Assembly: GCF_900129125.1 (NCBI RefSeq)
Contig: NZ_FQVJ01000022.1
Coordinates: 1-64,000 of the forward strand
From: Acidocella aminolytica 101 = DSM 11237
Lineage (GTDB): Bacteria; Pseudomonadota; Alphaproteobacteria; Acetobacterales; Acetobacteraceae
Length of the DNA: 64,000 nucleotides
Reading direction: 5' to 3'
Made by a program: the position numbers and the translations under genes. The notes below the pieces were generated by a model. The model ran no database searches. It was not told the DNA's origin and was given only the letters and a program-made list of their open reading frames with translations. Shown here piece by piece: positions 9,301 through 18,205 of the stretch (positions are counted from its first letter, which is position 1; the number at the start of each line of letters is the position of its first letter).

Positions 9301-9660
9301 TGTAAACGAATGACTTATGCAAAATCAGCATAACACTTGCAAGGAGATATGCCTTAAAGCCCTTACTCTCTACGTTATGTAGAGATCGTTAGATGCATCG
9401 CACGTGCCGCGAACCCAGAACCACCGGGTACAGCAACGACGAGACGCATCCTGGTAGGTCGAGAGTCGGTTTCCCCAGAAGCCGGGATCAATTGGGAGAG
9501 TTTTGATGTTGCTGATAGAGCGCAATATTGTGATGCGAAGTCCCCAGACCAGCATCTGAGCCAAACCACCTGACTGCCAAAGCATGCCCAAGCGTGCAGG
9601 CCGCAGGGTGTTTTCCTTCATTTCGCTTTTCATGGCGGGATGCAATTCCCACCGCCATTA
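9301..9660 (+). promoter_or_regulatory. structured leader RNA before the decarboxylase (speF-type element)
   Basis: A 400-base gene-free stretch directly precedes a type III ornithine/lysine decarboxylase gene, the known setting of the alphaproteobacterial speF leader motif. Many helices can be drawn: TTATGC/GCATAA (9315-9333), TCTCTAC/GTAGAGA (9367-9385), ACCC/GGGT (9413-9429), long-range CAGCAAC/GTTGCTG (9431-9437 with 9508-9514), CGCATC/GATGCG (9445-9450 with 9532-9537), CAGA/TCTG (9545-9558), GCATGC/GCGTGC with CCAA loop (9582-9597), and ATGGCGG/CCGCCAT (9632-9658) ending just before the ribosome site. The family name rests on context and size; I cannot run the covariance model. The antisense 91-residue open frame is probably a by-product. 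Confidence 0.65.
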
Positions 9661-9675
9661 CCGGGGACCACAATC

Positions 9676-10923
9676 ATGAGCCTGATCGAAAATCGCGCAG
9701 CCGTCGGCCCGCTGCACCATCACATTTCTTTGCGCGCCGAGGAGAAAATCCTCCCCAGCGTCAATGAGATGGTTAAAACGCTCCGCCCGGAGGAGCCACT
9801 GCATTGCGTGCGCCCCAATGTGATCAGCTCTACCGCCCATGCCTTCAGCACCGCGTTCAATGGCGACGTGCTCTACGCCGTGAAGTGCAACCCTGAACCC
9901 GCCGTGCTGCGCGCCGTGTGGGCGGGCGGCGTCCGGCATTTCGACTGCGCCTCCATCTCAGAGGTCCAACTCGTCCGCCGCCTGTTCCCAGGCGCTGATA
10001 TCCATTTCATGCACCCCGTCAAAGCCCGCTCCGCCATCCGCGAAGCCTGGGAGCAGCATGGCGTACGCGACCTCGTGCTCGATTCCGAGAGTGAGTTGTC
10101 GAAGATCATGCAGGAGCTGGGGCAGCACACAAGCAAATCCGGCCTGTTCATCCGCCTCGCCTTGCCGGAGACAGGGGCTGCCATCAATCTTTCCAAAAAA
10201 TTCGGCGCCGAGCCAGAAGCCGCCATCGCCCTGCTGCGCGCCGCGCGGCCGCTGGCGGGCAAGCTCGGCCTCGCCTTCCATGTCGGATCGCAATGCATGG
10301 ACCCGCTGGCGTGGCGCGACGCCATGCAACTCGCCGGTGAGGTCATCCGCGCCTCCGGGGTGCGGGTGGATGTGCTGGATATCGGCGGCGGCTTCCCCGT
10401 CGCCTACCCTGATATGGACCCACCCCCGCTTGGCGCCTTTATGGCCGAGATAGACGCCGCTTATGATGCGCTGGACATGCCCTGGCTGAAACTCTGGGCC
10501 GAGCCCGGCCGCGCCTTAGTCGGCGGCGGTGCCTCCGTAGTGGTGCAGGTACAGCTGCGCCGTGGCAACATGCTTTACATTAGCGACGGCGTGTACGGCG
10601 CCCTTGCTGATGCTGGGGCTTTGCGGTTCCGCTTCCCCACCCGCCTGCTGCGCGCCCGCCGCAGCCAGGGCGCGCAGGATGCCCCGTTCGGCTTTTTCGG
10701 CCCCAGCTGCGATTCACTGGACGTAATGAACGGCCCCTTCTTGCTGCCAGATGATGTCGAGGAGGGCGACTGGATCGAGATCGGCCAACTCGGCGCTTAC
10801 GGCACCTGCCTACGCACCGCCTTTAACGGGTTTGACCGCGCGGCGCTGGTTGAGGTTTCGGACCGCGCTATGCTGGAAACCGCGGGCTACGAGCTGCCGG
10901 ACGGCGACGCACCGCGCGGCTGA
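9676..10923 (+). CDS. ornithine/lysine decarboxylase, type III PLP fold
   Basis: The 415-residue protein is a fold-type III (alanine racemase-like barrel) basic amino acid decarboxylase that would make putrescine from ornithine, or cadaverine from lysine. It shows the PLP Lys70 in LYAVKCNP, HVGSQ, the phosphate-binding DIGGGFP, EPGRALV, and the C-terminal GPSCDSLD with the active-site Cys from the partner subunit. ATG 9676 is 8 bases after GGGGA; the longer frame from 9640 would run through the leader hairpin. The leader suggests feedback control by polyamine or precursor level (inference). Confidence 0.9.
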   Translation: MSLIENRAAVGPLHHHISLRAEEKILPSVNEMVKTLRPEEPLHCVRPNVISSTAHAFSTAFNGDVLYAVKCNPEPAVLRAVWAGGVRHFDCASISEVQLVRRLFPGADIHFMHPVKARSAIREAWEQHGVRDLVLDSESELSKIMQELGQHTSKSGLFIRLALPETGAAINLSKKFGAEPEAAIALLRAARPLAGKLGLAFHVGSQCMDPLAWRDAMQLAGEVIRASGVRVDVLDIGGGFPVAYPDMDPPPLGAFMAEIDAAYDALDMPWLKLWAEPGRALVGGGASVVVQVQLRRGNMLYISDGVYGALADAGALRFRFPTRLLRARRSQGAQDAPFGFFGPSCDSLDVMNGPFLLPDDVEEGDWIEIGQLGAYGTCLRTAFNGFDRAALVEVSDRAMLETAGYELPDGDAPRG

Positions 10924-10998
10924 CAAAATCGGCTTTGGCATTAACGTCATCTGTCAAGCCTTTCACGTGCGCCCGATTTTTGCCACAGTCGGGTTACC

Positions 10999-11436
10999 AT
11001 GCACTGGCACGCCTCTTGTGCCGCCCGGCAACACCAGCCGGGCGGTGATGCTTTATTGCTCCTCGGGCCGTCCGGCGCGGGGAAATCCGATCTGTTGCTC
11101 CAACTGATCGACAGAGGCTTCACCCTGGTCGCGGACGATCAGGTGTTAATTGAAGACGACCTGGCCAGCCCCCCGCCTGCCCTTGCCGGACTGCTTGAGG
11201 TCCGTGGGCTGGGCCTATTCAAACTGCCTTACATTGCCCCCGCCCGGCTGCGCTTGGTCATCACGCTGGGCAATCCCCGGGCTGAGCGCCTGCCCTTGCC
11301 TCGCCGCCACCCAGAACTCGGCCTTCCTGAAATCGCGCTCGATTACACTCATCCCTCCGCCGCCGCGCGCGCCGCCTTGGCACTGGAAGCCGCTTGCGGT
11401 CGCGTGATCAACCATACGGGTACCTTCGCCGCATGA
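10999..11436 (+). CDS. hprK: short HPr kinase/phosphorylase
   Basis: The 145-residue protein matches only the catalytic C-terminal half of HprK/P, the usual alphaproteobacterial short form. It opens with MHWHASC and has Walker A GPSGAGKS at 23-30, VADDQV, and LLEVRGLG of the HprK signature. It should phosphorylate and dephosphorylate HPr on the regulatory serine (Ser50 of the HPr encoded downstream). It is the first gene of a five-gene operon and its stop overlaps the next start (ATGA). Confidence 0.9.
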   Translation: MHWHASCAARQHQPGGDALLLLGPSGAGKSDLLLQLIDRGFTLVADDQVLIEDDLASPPPALAGLLEVRGLGLFKLPYIAPARLRLVITLGNPRAERLPLPRRHPELGLPEIALDYTHPSAAARAALALEAACGRVINHTGTFAA

Positions 11437-12332
11437 GTGACAATCTAGCCAAATTGCAGGTGGTTCTGGTCACCGGCCTGTCCGGCGCGGGCAAAAACTC
11501 GCTGCTGCGCGCGCTGGAGGATCTCGGCTTTGAAACCGTGGACAACCCCCCGCTTGACACTCTTGAGGCTCTGACCAGCCACGCCGAGCAAAATCTCGCG
11601 ATCGGGGTCGACGCCCGTTCGCGCGGCTTCTCCGCCGCCGCCGTGCTGGAGGCCCTGACCAAGCTGCGCCAGAATAATGGGCTGGACCCCACTCTAGTGT
11701 ATACCAGCGCTAACGATGACGTGCTACTGCGCCGCTATTCAGAAACCCGTCGCCGTCACCCACTGGCCCAAACCGGCGCCATCGTCGAGGGCATCGCGCT
11801 GGAGCGTGAACTCACCGCCCCCCTCGCCCACGCGGCGGACTGGCGGCTGGACACCTCCACATTACCCCTGCCCCGGTTGCGCAACATGGTGGAGCAGCGT
11901 TTTGGCGCCAACGGCCTCGGCCTCACGGTTTCGCTTGTATCTTTTTCTTACGCGGCTGGCCTTCCGCCAGAAGCGGATCTGGTCTTCGATGCACGCTTCT
12001 TGAGAAATCCCCATTACGACCCAAATCTGCGGCCTCTTTCGGGGCTTAACCCGGAAGTTGGCAGCTTCATCGAGCAAGACTCTGATTTTGCGGTATATTT
12101 CTACAAAGTCCTGAATCTTATTGAATTTTTGCTGCCGAGATTCGTGCAGGAAGGAAAGAAATATGCAACAATATGTGTCGGATGCACCGGCGGACAACAC
12201 AGATCGGTTTATATGGTAGAAAAATTGTACAACCCTCTCGCCAAGGCGGGCTGGCGTATCAACGTCACACATCGGGAGGCGGCAAAGTTTATGCCCCCTA
12301 CGCCGGGCACGGACCCGTCCGTAAAGGAATGA
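11433..12332 (+). CDS. rapZ: RapZ/YvcJ-type nucleotide-binding protein
   Basis: The 299-residue product belongs to the RapZ (YvcJ/YhbJ) P-loop family, which in enterobacteria guides RNase E to the sRNA GlmZ; in alphaproteobacteria the target is unclear. Visible are GLSGAGKNS at 15-23, LEDLGFETVDNPPL, an RRRHPL segment, and C-terminal CVGCTGGQHRSVYMVE. Two oddities: the Walker A Ser/Thr right after Lys is Asn (GKN), and the usual DNLP reads DNPP. ATG 11433 overlaps the hprK stop; the longer frame from 11394 lies inside hprK. Confidence 0.92.
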   Translation: MSDNLAKLQVVLVTGLSGAGKNSLLRALEDLGFETVDNPPLDTLEALTSHAEQNLAIGVDARSRGFSAAAVLEALTKLRQNNGLDPTLVYTSANDDVLLRRYSETRRRHPLAQTGAIVEGIALERELTAPLAHAADWRLDTSTLPLPRLRNMVEQRFGANGLGLTVSLVSFSYAAGLPPEADLVFDARFLRNPHYDPNLRPLSGLNPEVGSFIEQDSDFAVYFYKVLNLIEFLLPRFVQEGKKYATICVGCTGGQHRSVYMVEKLYNPLAKAGWRINVTHREAAKFMPPTPGTDPSVKE

Positions 12333-12342
12333 GCCAAATCCC

Positions 12343-12768
12343 ATGATCGGTCTCGTTCTCGTTACTCATGGCACGCTGGCCTTGGCCATGCGCGATGCCA
12401 TGGAGCATGTTGTCGGCAAGCAACAAAATCTTGCCACGGTCTGCATCGAATCAGACGCCGCCTTTGAAGGCCAGAAGGCCGAAATCGCCAAGCGCATCGC
12501 TGAGGTCGATGATGGTGATGGCGTCATCATCCTTACCGACATGTTTGGCGGCACCCCCTCCAACCTAGCCATGTCACTAGCCGCCCAGCCTAATATTGAG
12601 GTTCTGGGTGGCGTTAATCTGCCCATGCTGATCAAGCTCGCCAAAATCCGCGGCCAGATGACGCTGCTGGAAACCGTGCATACCGCCGAAGCGGCGGGGA
12701 AGAAATATATCTGCACCGGACACGATTTACAGCCTCAGGCCCCCAACGCCTGCAACGCCGCGGAGTAA
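12343..12768 (+). CDS. PTS EIIA component, mannose family
   Basis: The 141-residue protein is a stand-alone EIIA-Man-type domain with phosphorylated His9 in VTHGTLA, and the later DMFGGTPSNLA and GVNLPMLIKL typical of the family. No EIIB, EIIC or EIID gene follows, so it is expected to relay phosphate for regulation rather than sugar uptake. It sits 10 bases after rapZ and 7 before the HPr gene. Confidence 0.92.
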   Translation: MIGLVLVTHGTLALAMRDAMEHVVGKQQNLATVCIESDAAFEGQKAEIAKRIAEVDDGDGVIILTDMFGGTPSNLAMSLAAQPNIEVLGGVNLPMLIKLAKIRGQMTLLETVHTAEAAGKKYICTGHDLQPQAPNACNAAE

Positions 12769-12775
12769 ATAGCGT

Positions 12776-13057
12776 ATGGACGGGTCTACCATCACCGCCG
12801 AGATCGGCATTGTGAATCGCCGCGGCCTGCACGCCCGCGCGGCCGCCAAGCTGGTCACGTTGGCCGAGCAATTTACCGCCAATGTGGAAGTCGCCAAAGA
12901 TGGTCAGTCCGTCTCTGCCCGCTCCATCATGGGGCTGATGATGCTGGGGGCCGGAATTGGCAGTACCGTCACACTCTCCGCCGAGGGGTTCGACGCACGG
13001 GAAGCACTCGACGCCATCACGGCGCTGATCGAGGCTGGCTTCCATGAAACAGACTAA
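12776..13057 (+). CDS. ptsH: HPr phosphocarrier protein
   Basis: The 93-residue protein is HPr. The EI-phosphorylated His19 is in NRRGLHARAA, and the HprK target Ser50 is in ARSIMGLMML. With both sites present and hprK in the operon, it is likely the central switch between carbon/energy state and regulation. The next gene starts inside its last codons (14-base overlap). Confidence 0.95.
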   Translation: MDGSTITAEIGIVNRRGLHARAAAKLVTLAEQFTANVEVAKDGQSVSARSIMGLMMLGAGIGSTVTLSAEGFDAREALDAITALIEAGFHETD

Positions 13058-14834
13058 GCGTACCGCCCGCCCCAGGGAGCGGCGCTTCTCCGGCCAGCCT
13101 GTTTCGCCGGGCATCGCCATAGGCCCTTTGCATGAAGCCGCCGAGGCCGCGCTGGTTGTTTCCGACAAAAAGCCAAGCCCCGCCGAAATCCCCGCTGAAC
13201 TGGCACGTCTGGAAGACGCCGTCACCCGCTCCCGTCATCAGCTTCAAAAGCTGAAAGCCCGGCTCACTGCCCTGCCCAAAGACAGCCAAGCTGAAATCGC
13301 CCCGCTGCTGGATGTTTATCTGCACATGCTGGGAGCCTCCCGGCTGTTGCGCGGCATCAAATCCCGCATCCAAAGCGGCGCGCATGGTGCCGAGGCCGCC
13401 ACACATGAGGAAGCCGAAGCACAAGCGGAGACCATTCTAGCCCAGGCGGGCGGCGACAAAGCCAGCCGTCAGCGCCGTGCAGAGGAAGTACGGGAGCTGG
13501 CACGCCGACTTATCCGTAACCTCACCCGCCAGCCCTTCCGCTCCTTCACCCCACTGCCGCAAGGCAGCATCCTTGCGGCGCAGGATCTGCGCCCTGCCGA
13601 AGCCGCATTGATCCAGCCCGCACAATTCGCGGGTATCGTCACTGCCGAGGGCGGGCTGGACGGGCATACCGCCGTGATGCTGCGCGCGCTGGGCCTGCCC
13701 GCTATTCTGGGGGTTGAAGGGTTATTGGATAAGGCCATAGCCGGCAGCCTGGTTATCATAGATGGCGATAGCGGTGAGGTAATCCTCAACCCCTCCAAAT
13801 CCAGCCTGTATGAAGCCCGCAAAAAGCTCTCCGCCCAGACGCGTGCCCGCCGCTCCCTAGCGCGGCTGCAAAACCTGCCCGCCCAAACTCGCTGCGGCTT
13901 CCAGGTGGAACTGCAGAGCAATCTGGAACTGCCCTTCGAGCTGAAAATGATCGCCGAATCCGGCGCGCGCGGGATCGGGCTACTGCGTTCCGAGTTCATG
14001 TTCATGAACCGCGAGACAGCACCGGATGAGGAAACCCAGACGCGAATTTACCAGGACATCGTGGAAGCCATGGATGGCGACCCAGTGACCATCCGCTTGC
14101 TGGATTGGGGATCTGACAAAGAGATCGAGGCGCTCTCCCGCTATCTGCCTGAAACACCGGAACCTAACCCCGCCTTGGGGATGCGCGGCATCCGGGCGCT
14201 GTTGCAACATGAGGCGCTGCTGGAAACCCAGCTTGCCGCCATTCTGCGCGCCGCCGCCGCCGGGCCAGTGCGGATTATGCTGCCCATGGTCAGCGTAGCT
14301 CAGGAGGTAATCCAAACCCGCGAGGCCATGCGCCGCGTCTGGCGTCGGCTGAAGCGCCGCAAGAACCTGAAACTGCCCGAGAACCTGCCTCCGCTGGGCA
14401 TTATGGTGGAAACACCATCCGCCGCGCTGGCCGCGCCGCAACTGGCCCAGCATGCTGAGTTCTTCGCAATCGGCACAAACGACCTCACAATGTACACGCT
14501 GGCGGCGGACCGCTTCTCCCCCGGCGCGGTGAAGCTTTACGACCCGCTGGAACCGGCGGTGCTACGGCTGATTCACCTCACCACCAGCTTTGCCACCGCC
14601 GCTGGGATCCCTGTTTCAGTCTGTGGGGAGCTTGCCAGCCGCCCGGCCGCAACGCCCTTACTGCTGGGGCTGGGGCTGCGGCAGCTTTCCATGCATGGCA
14701 ATGCTGTGCCACGCGTGAAGCAGGCAGTGCGCGCCAGCACGCTGCTGACCTGTGAGCAATTGGCGAATGAGGCGCTTTCCGCTCCGGATGCCGAGACGGT
14801 GCGTGCCCTGCTGGCCAAAGCCCAGGAAAATTAG
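13044..14834 (+). CDS. ptsI: phosphoenolpyruvate-protein phosphotransferase (enzyme I)
   Basis: The 596-residue cytoplasmic enzyme takes phosphate from PEP and passes it to HPr. The N-terminal part holds the phospho-His domain with His208 in GGLDGHTAVMLRALGLPAILG; the C-terminal PEP-binding barrel has GIGLLRSEFMFMNRE, MVETPSAAL, GTNDLTMYTLAADR and the catalytic Cys in SVCGELASRP. The first 15 residues are basic and non-conserved. No GAF domain is present, so it is classical EI rather than EI-Ntr. It is last in the operon and overlaps the converging membrane gene by 4 bases. Confidence 0.93.
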   Translation: MKQTKRTARPRERRFSGQPVSPGIAIGPLHEAAEAALVVSDKKPSPAEIPAELARLEDAVTRSRHQLQKLKARLTALPKDSQAEIAPLLDVYLHMLGASRLLRGIKSRIQSGAHGAEAATHEEAEAQAETILAQAGGDKASRQRRAEEVRELARRLIRNLTRQPFRSFTPLPQGSILAAQDLRPAEAALIQPAQFAGIVTAEGGLDGHTAVMLRALGLPAILGVEGLLDKAIAGSLVIIDGDSGEVILNPSKSSLYEARKKLSAQTRARRSLARLQNLPAQTRCGFQVELQSNLELPFELKMIAESGARGIGLLRSEFMFMNRETAPDEETQTRIYQDIVEAMDGDPVTIRLLDWGSDKEIEALSRYLPETPEPNPALGMRGIRALLQHEALLETQLAAILRAAAAGPVRIMLPMVSVAQEVIQTREAMRRVWRRLKRRKNLKLPENLPPLGIMVETPSAALAAPQLAQHAEFFAIGTNDLTMYTLAADRFSPGAVKLYDPLEPAVLRLIHLTTSFATAAGIPVSVCGELASRPAATPLLLGLGLRQLSMHGNAVPRVKQAVRASTLLTCEQLANEALSAPDAETVRALLAKAQEN

Positions 14835-15223
14835 GGCTTGCTGACCCAACCAGGGCGGCCGGTGAGCAAGCTCAGCCACGCTACCAGCCCCAGCGCCGCG
14901 CCGACCACACCTTCTGTTCCATTATAATTCACCACGGCGGCAATCCCGAGTCCCACCGCAAGCCCGGCCAGGATGCGGCTGCCCGAGAAAAATGCCGCAA
15001 GCCCGGCCGCTAGCGCCACCCAGCCAAACAGCCCCAGATATTGCCATTGCAGCACCCAACTGCGCGGCACGCACCAGCCGGGTGCGGCGGATGCGGCGCA
15101 TATCCCTACCGTAGCGCGGGGAACAATGGCCAGCTCCCGGAACACGAACGCGCCGCCGCCCACCAGTGCCGCCAAAGCCACACCAGCTAAATCTTGACCT
15201 TTCCAGTGCACTATTGTGCTCAT
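14831..15223 (-). CDS. small membrane protein of unknown function
   Basis: The 130-residue product has about four hydrophobic segments (roughly 11-30, 60-78, 81-97 and 103-120) and three Cys in its first half. I recognise no family. It lies between converging ptsI and diverging glyQ; its promoter must share the short gap at 15224-15297. The frame is good and the composition membrane-like, so I accept it as a gene. Confidence 0.6.
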   Translation of the reverse strand: MSTIVHWKGQDLAGVALAALVGGGAFVFRELAIVPRATVGICAASAAPGWCVPRSWVLQWQYLGLFGWVALAAGLAAFFSGSRILAGLAVGLGIAAVVNYNGTEGVVGAALGLVAWLSLLTGRPGWVSKP

Positions 15224-15297
15224 TAACTTATCCTTGCCGGTTGCTCTTACCGCCTCGGGGTCTTATTGCTGCGGCGCGTCAGTTTAATCAAAGGTCC

Positions 15298-16170
15298 ATG
15301 ACAGTCCACACCACATCAGGGAAGCCAAAGAGCTTCCAGGACATCATCCTGACATTACATGCCTTCTGGGCCAAGCAGGGCTGCGTGATTTTGCAGCCTT
15401 ACGATGTGGAGATGGGGGCCGGCACGTTCCACCCCGCCACCACGTTGCGTGCTTTGGGAGCGAAGCCGTGGAAGGCCGCCTATGTGCAGCCCTCGCGCCG
15501 CCCCTCGGACGGGCGCTATGGCGAGAATCCAAATCGCTTGCAGCATTATTACCAATATCAGGCGCTGCTGAAGCCCAGCCCGGACAATATCCAGGAGCTG
15601 TTGCTCGCCAGCTATGACGCCATCGGGATCGACCGGCGCAAGCATGACATCCGGTTTGTTGAGGATGACTGGGAGAGCCCGACTCTCGGCGCCTGGGGCT
15701 TGGGTTGGGAAGTCTGGTGCGACGGCATGGAAGTGACGCAGTTCACCTATTTTCAGCAGGTAGGCGGCATTGCCTGCGTGGCCCCTTCGGCAGAGCTGAC
15801 CTACGGCCTCGAACGCCTCGCCATGTATGTGCAAGGGGTCGAGAATGTGTACGACCTGGATTTCAACGGCCAGGGCGTGAGCTATGGCGATGTGTTCATG
15901 CGGGCCGAGCAGGATTACTCGAAACATAATTTCGAGCTGGCCAATACCGAAATGCTGGCACGGCACTTTGAGGATGCGGAACGTGAGTGCCAGGCGCTAG
16001 TGAAGGCGGGCGTGGCGCAACCGGCTTATGACCAGTGCATCAAGGCCAGCCATCTGTTCAATCTGCTGGATGCGCGGGGCGTGATCTCTGTGGCAGAGCG
16101 CGCGGCTTACATCGCGCGGGTGCGTAATCTGGCGAAGGCCTGCGCCGAAGCCTGGATTGCGGGAGAGTAA
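15298..16170 (+). CDS. glyQ: glycyl-tRNA synthetase alpha subunit
   Basis: The 290-residue protein is the catalytic alpha chain of the bacterial alpha2beta2 glycyl-tRNA synthetase. It carries the highly conserved [15 protein letters not shown] opening, [19 protein letters not shown] and [22 protein letters not shown] 15298 follows AAAGG and begins just before the conserved part; the longer frame from 15166 is not conserved. It is one base from glyS. Confidence 0.97.
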   Translation: MTVHTTSGKPKSFQDIILTLHAFWAKQGCVILQPYDVEMGAGTFHPATTLRALGAKPWKAAYVQPSRRPSDGRYGENPNRLQHYYQYQALLKPSPDNIQELLLASYDAIGIDRRKHDIRFVEDDWESPTLGAWGLGWEVWCDGMEVTQFTYFQQVGGIACVAPSAELTYGLERLAMYVQGVENVYDLDFNGQGVSYGDVFMRAEQDYSKHNFELANTEMLARHFEDAERECQALVKAGVAQPAYDQCIKASHLFNLLDARGVISVAERAAYIARVRNLAKACAEAWIAGE

Positions 16171-16171
16171 G

Positions 16172-18190
16172 ATGGCTGAATTCTTTATCGAACTCTTCTC
16201 CGAGGAAATTCCCGCCCGTATGCAGGCGGGTGCGGCGGCACAGCTTGAGGGCATTTGCGCCCAAGCGCTGAAGCCGCTGAATATCGACGTGAAGCAGACC
16301 TATTTTGGCCCGCGACGCATTGCCCTGGCAGCTGAGGTTGCGCTGGAGGTGCCCGCCAGTGCGGTGGCTGAACGCGGGCCTCGCCTCACTGCGCCGGAAC
16401 AGGCCCTAGCCGGCTTTTTGCGCAAGCATGGCGCCGCGAAAGAGGATCTGGTGCAGCAGGGCGATTTCTGGGTGCTGAACAAGCACTCCCCCGCCCAGCC
16501 CGCCGCTGGCTTTATTGCCGCGACGCTGCCGGACTTGCTGGCGAAACTGCCCTGGCCGAAATCGATGCGCTGGGGCTCGGGCGGGGAATTTGCCTGGGTG
16601 CGCCCGCTGCGCCGCGTGACCTGTTTGCTGGATGGCGCGGTGGTGCCCTTTAAGTTGGGGCCGGTGGGAACCGGTAACCAAACGGAAGGCCACCGGGTGC
16701 ATGGGCCGGGACCGTTTGAAATCTCCTCGGCCGCCGTGTGGGAGGAGACGCTGCGCGAGCATCATGTGATCGCCACCCCGCAGGAGCGTCGGGCGAAGAT
16801 TGCCGAGGGTATTGAGGAAGCGGCCGCGAAATTGAACCTAACCGTGGCGCCCGATGAGGGGCTGCTGGATGAGGTGACGGGCCTCGCAGAATGGCCGGTG
16901 GCGCTGATCGGGCGGATCGACCCGGAATTCATGGAATTGCCGCCGGAAGTGCGCGAGCTGTCCATGAAGATCAACCAGAAATATTTTGCCTTGCGTGACG
17001 CGGCGGGCAAACCGGCTCCGTATTTCGCATTCATCGCCAATCTGGTAGCGGAGGATGGCGGGGCGGCGATTATCGCGGGGAATGAGCGCGTGCTGCGCGC
17101 CCGGCTTTCCGATGCGCGGCATTTCTGGTCGCTGGATATCAAGGCCCCGCTAATCACCCTGCTGCCGAAGCTGGAAAAGATTACCTTCCACGCCAAGATT
17201 GGCACGCAATATCAGCGCACCATCCGCATCTCGGAACTGGCACAACTGATCGCGGCGAAACTGGCGCCACAGGATGCCGAGGCCGCCAATCTGGCGCGGC
17301 TGGCCGGCATGTTGTGCAAGGCGGATCTGGTCACCGGCATGGTTGGGGAGTTCCCGGAATTGCAAGGCATAATGGGTGGCTATTATGTCGCGCATCAAAA
17401 TGCCGGGCAGACACAGGGCAGTGCGATTGGCGAGGCAATCCGGTCTCATTACCAGCCAAAAGGTCCTTCAGACGACGTGCCTACCGGCACCGTGGCCGTT
17501 GCCGTGGCACTGGCGGATAAGTTGGATACGCTGCGGGAATTTTTCATCATTGGCGAAAAACCGACCGGTTCGGGCGACCCATTCGCGCTCCGCCGCTGCG
17601 CGCTGGGAGTGATCCGCATTATTCTGGAGAATGATCTACGGCTGAACCTGCACCCGCTGCTGGGCAAGGCCGGGCCGGAACTATTTGGGTTCGTAATCGA
17701 GCGTCTGCGCGTAAAGCTGCGCGGCGAGGGCAAGCGCTTTGACGTGCTGGATGCCGTGCTTGCCGCCGGTGAGGACGATGATCTGGTGCGGCTGATGAAG
17801 CGCGTCGAAGCGCTGGAAGCCATGCTGCGCACCGAGGATGGGAAAAACCTGCTGGCGGCCTACAAACGAGCAGCGAATATCCTGAAGATCGAAAACGCCA
17901 AGGACGGCCCGCATGAGGACGCGCCGGACGCCGCTTTCTTTAGCCAAGATGACGAGCGCGCCCTGGCCGAAAAAGTGGAGGCCGTCGCGCTGGCGCCGCT
18001 GCTGGCGGCTGAAGATTACGAGACCGCGATGAGCCGCCTAGCCACTCTGCGCCCGGTGATCGACGCGTTTTTTGAAAAAGTTACGGTCAACGCTGAATCG
18101 CCGGATTTGCGCCGCAATCGTCTGCGATTGCTCGCGCGCTTCACGGGAGCGGTGAATCAAGTGGCTGATTTTTCTCGGATTGAAGGTTGA
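16172..18190 (+). CDS. glyS: glycyl-tRNA synthetase beta subunit
   Basis: The 672-residue beta chain handles tRNA recognition and complex stability. Family features are the opening FFIELFSEEIPARM, WPKSMRWG and FAWVRPLRRV, EWPVALIGRID, and a C-terminal anticodon-binding helical part. ATG 16172 lies one base after the glyQ stop with GGGAGAG before it; a start at 16157 would overlap glyQ. It probably forms one transcript with glyQ and ppdK. Confidence 0.96.
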   Translation: MAEFFIELFSEEIPARMQAGAAAQLEGICAQALKPLNIDVKQTYFGPRRIALAAEVALEVPASAVAERGPRLTAPEQALAGFLRKHGAAKEDLVQQGDFWVLNKHSPAQPAAGFIAATLPDLLAKLPWPKSMRWGSGGEFAWVRPLRRVTCLLDGAVVPFKLGPVGTGNQTEGHRVHGPGPFEISSAAVWEETLREHHVIATPQERRAKIAEGIEEAAAKLNLTVAPDEGLLDEVTGLAEWPVALIGRIDPEFMELPPEVRELSMKINQKYFALRDAAGKPAPYFAFIANLVAEDGGAAIIAGNERVLRARLSDARHFWSLDIKAPLITLLPKLEKITFHAKIGTQYQRTIRISELAQLIAAKLAPQDAEAANLARLAGMLCKADLVTGMVGEFPELQGIMGGYYVAHQNAGQTQGSAIGEAIRSHYQPKGPSDDVPTGTVAVAVALADKLDTLREFFIIGEKPTGSGDPFALRRCALGVIRIILENDLRLNLHPLLGKAGPELFGFVIERLRVKLRGEGKRFDVLDAVLAAGEDDDLVRLMKRVEALEAMLRTEDGKNLLAAYKRAANILKIENAKDGPHEDAPDAAFFSQDDERALAEKVEAVALAPLLAAEDYETAMSRLATLRPVIDAFFEKVTVNAESPDLRRNRLRLLARFTGAVNQVADFSRIEG

Positions 18191-18205
18191 GGGAGACCAG
18201 AGATT

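Noticed and set aside
9341-9357. Mini-ORF ATG-CCT-TAA after AAGGAG in the leader
   Set aside because: Only 2 bases separate the Shine-Dalgarno from the ATG, too few for normal initiation; could be chance.
9370-9645. 91-residue minus-strand open frame between the regulator and the decarboxylase
   Set aside because: It is antisense to a leader full of helices, resembles no protein family and has no ribosome site.
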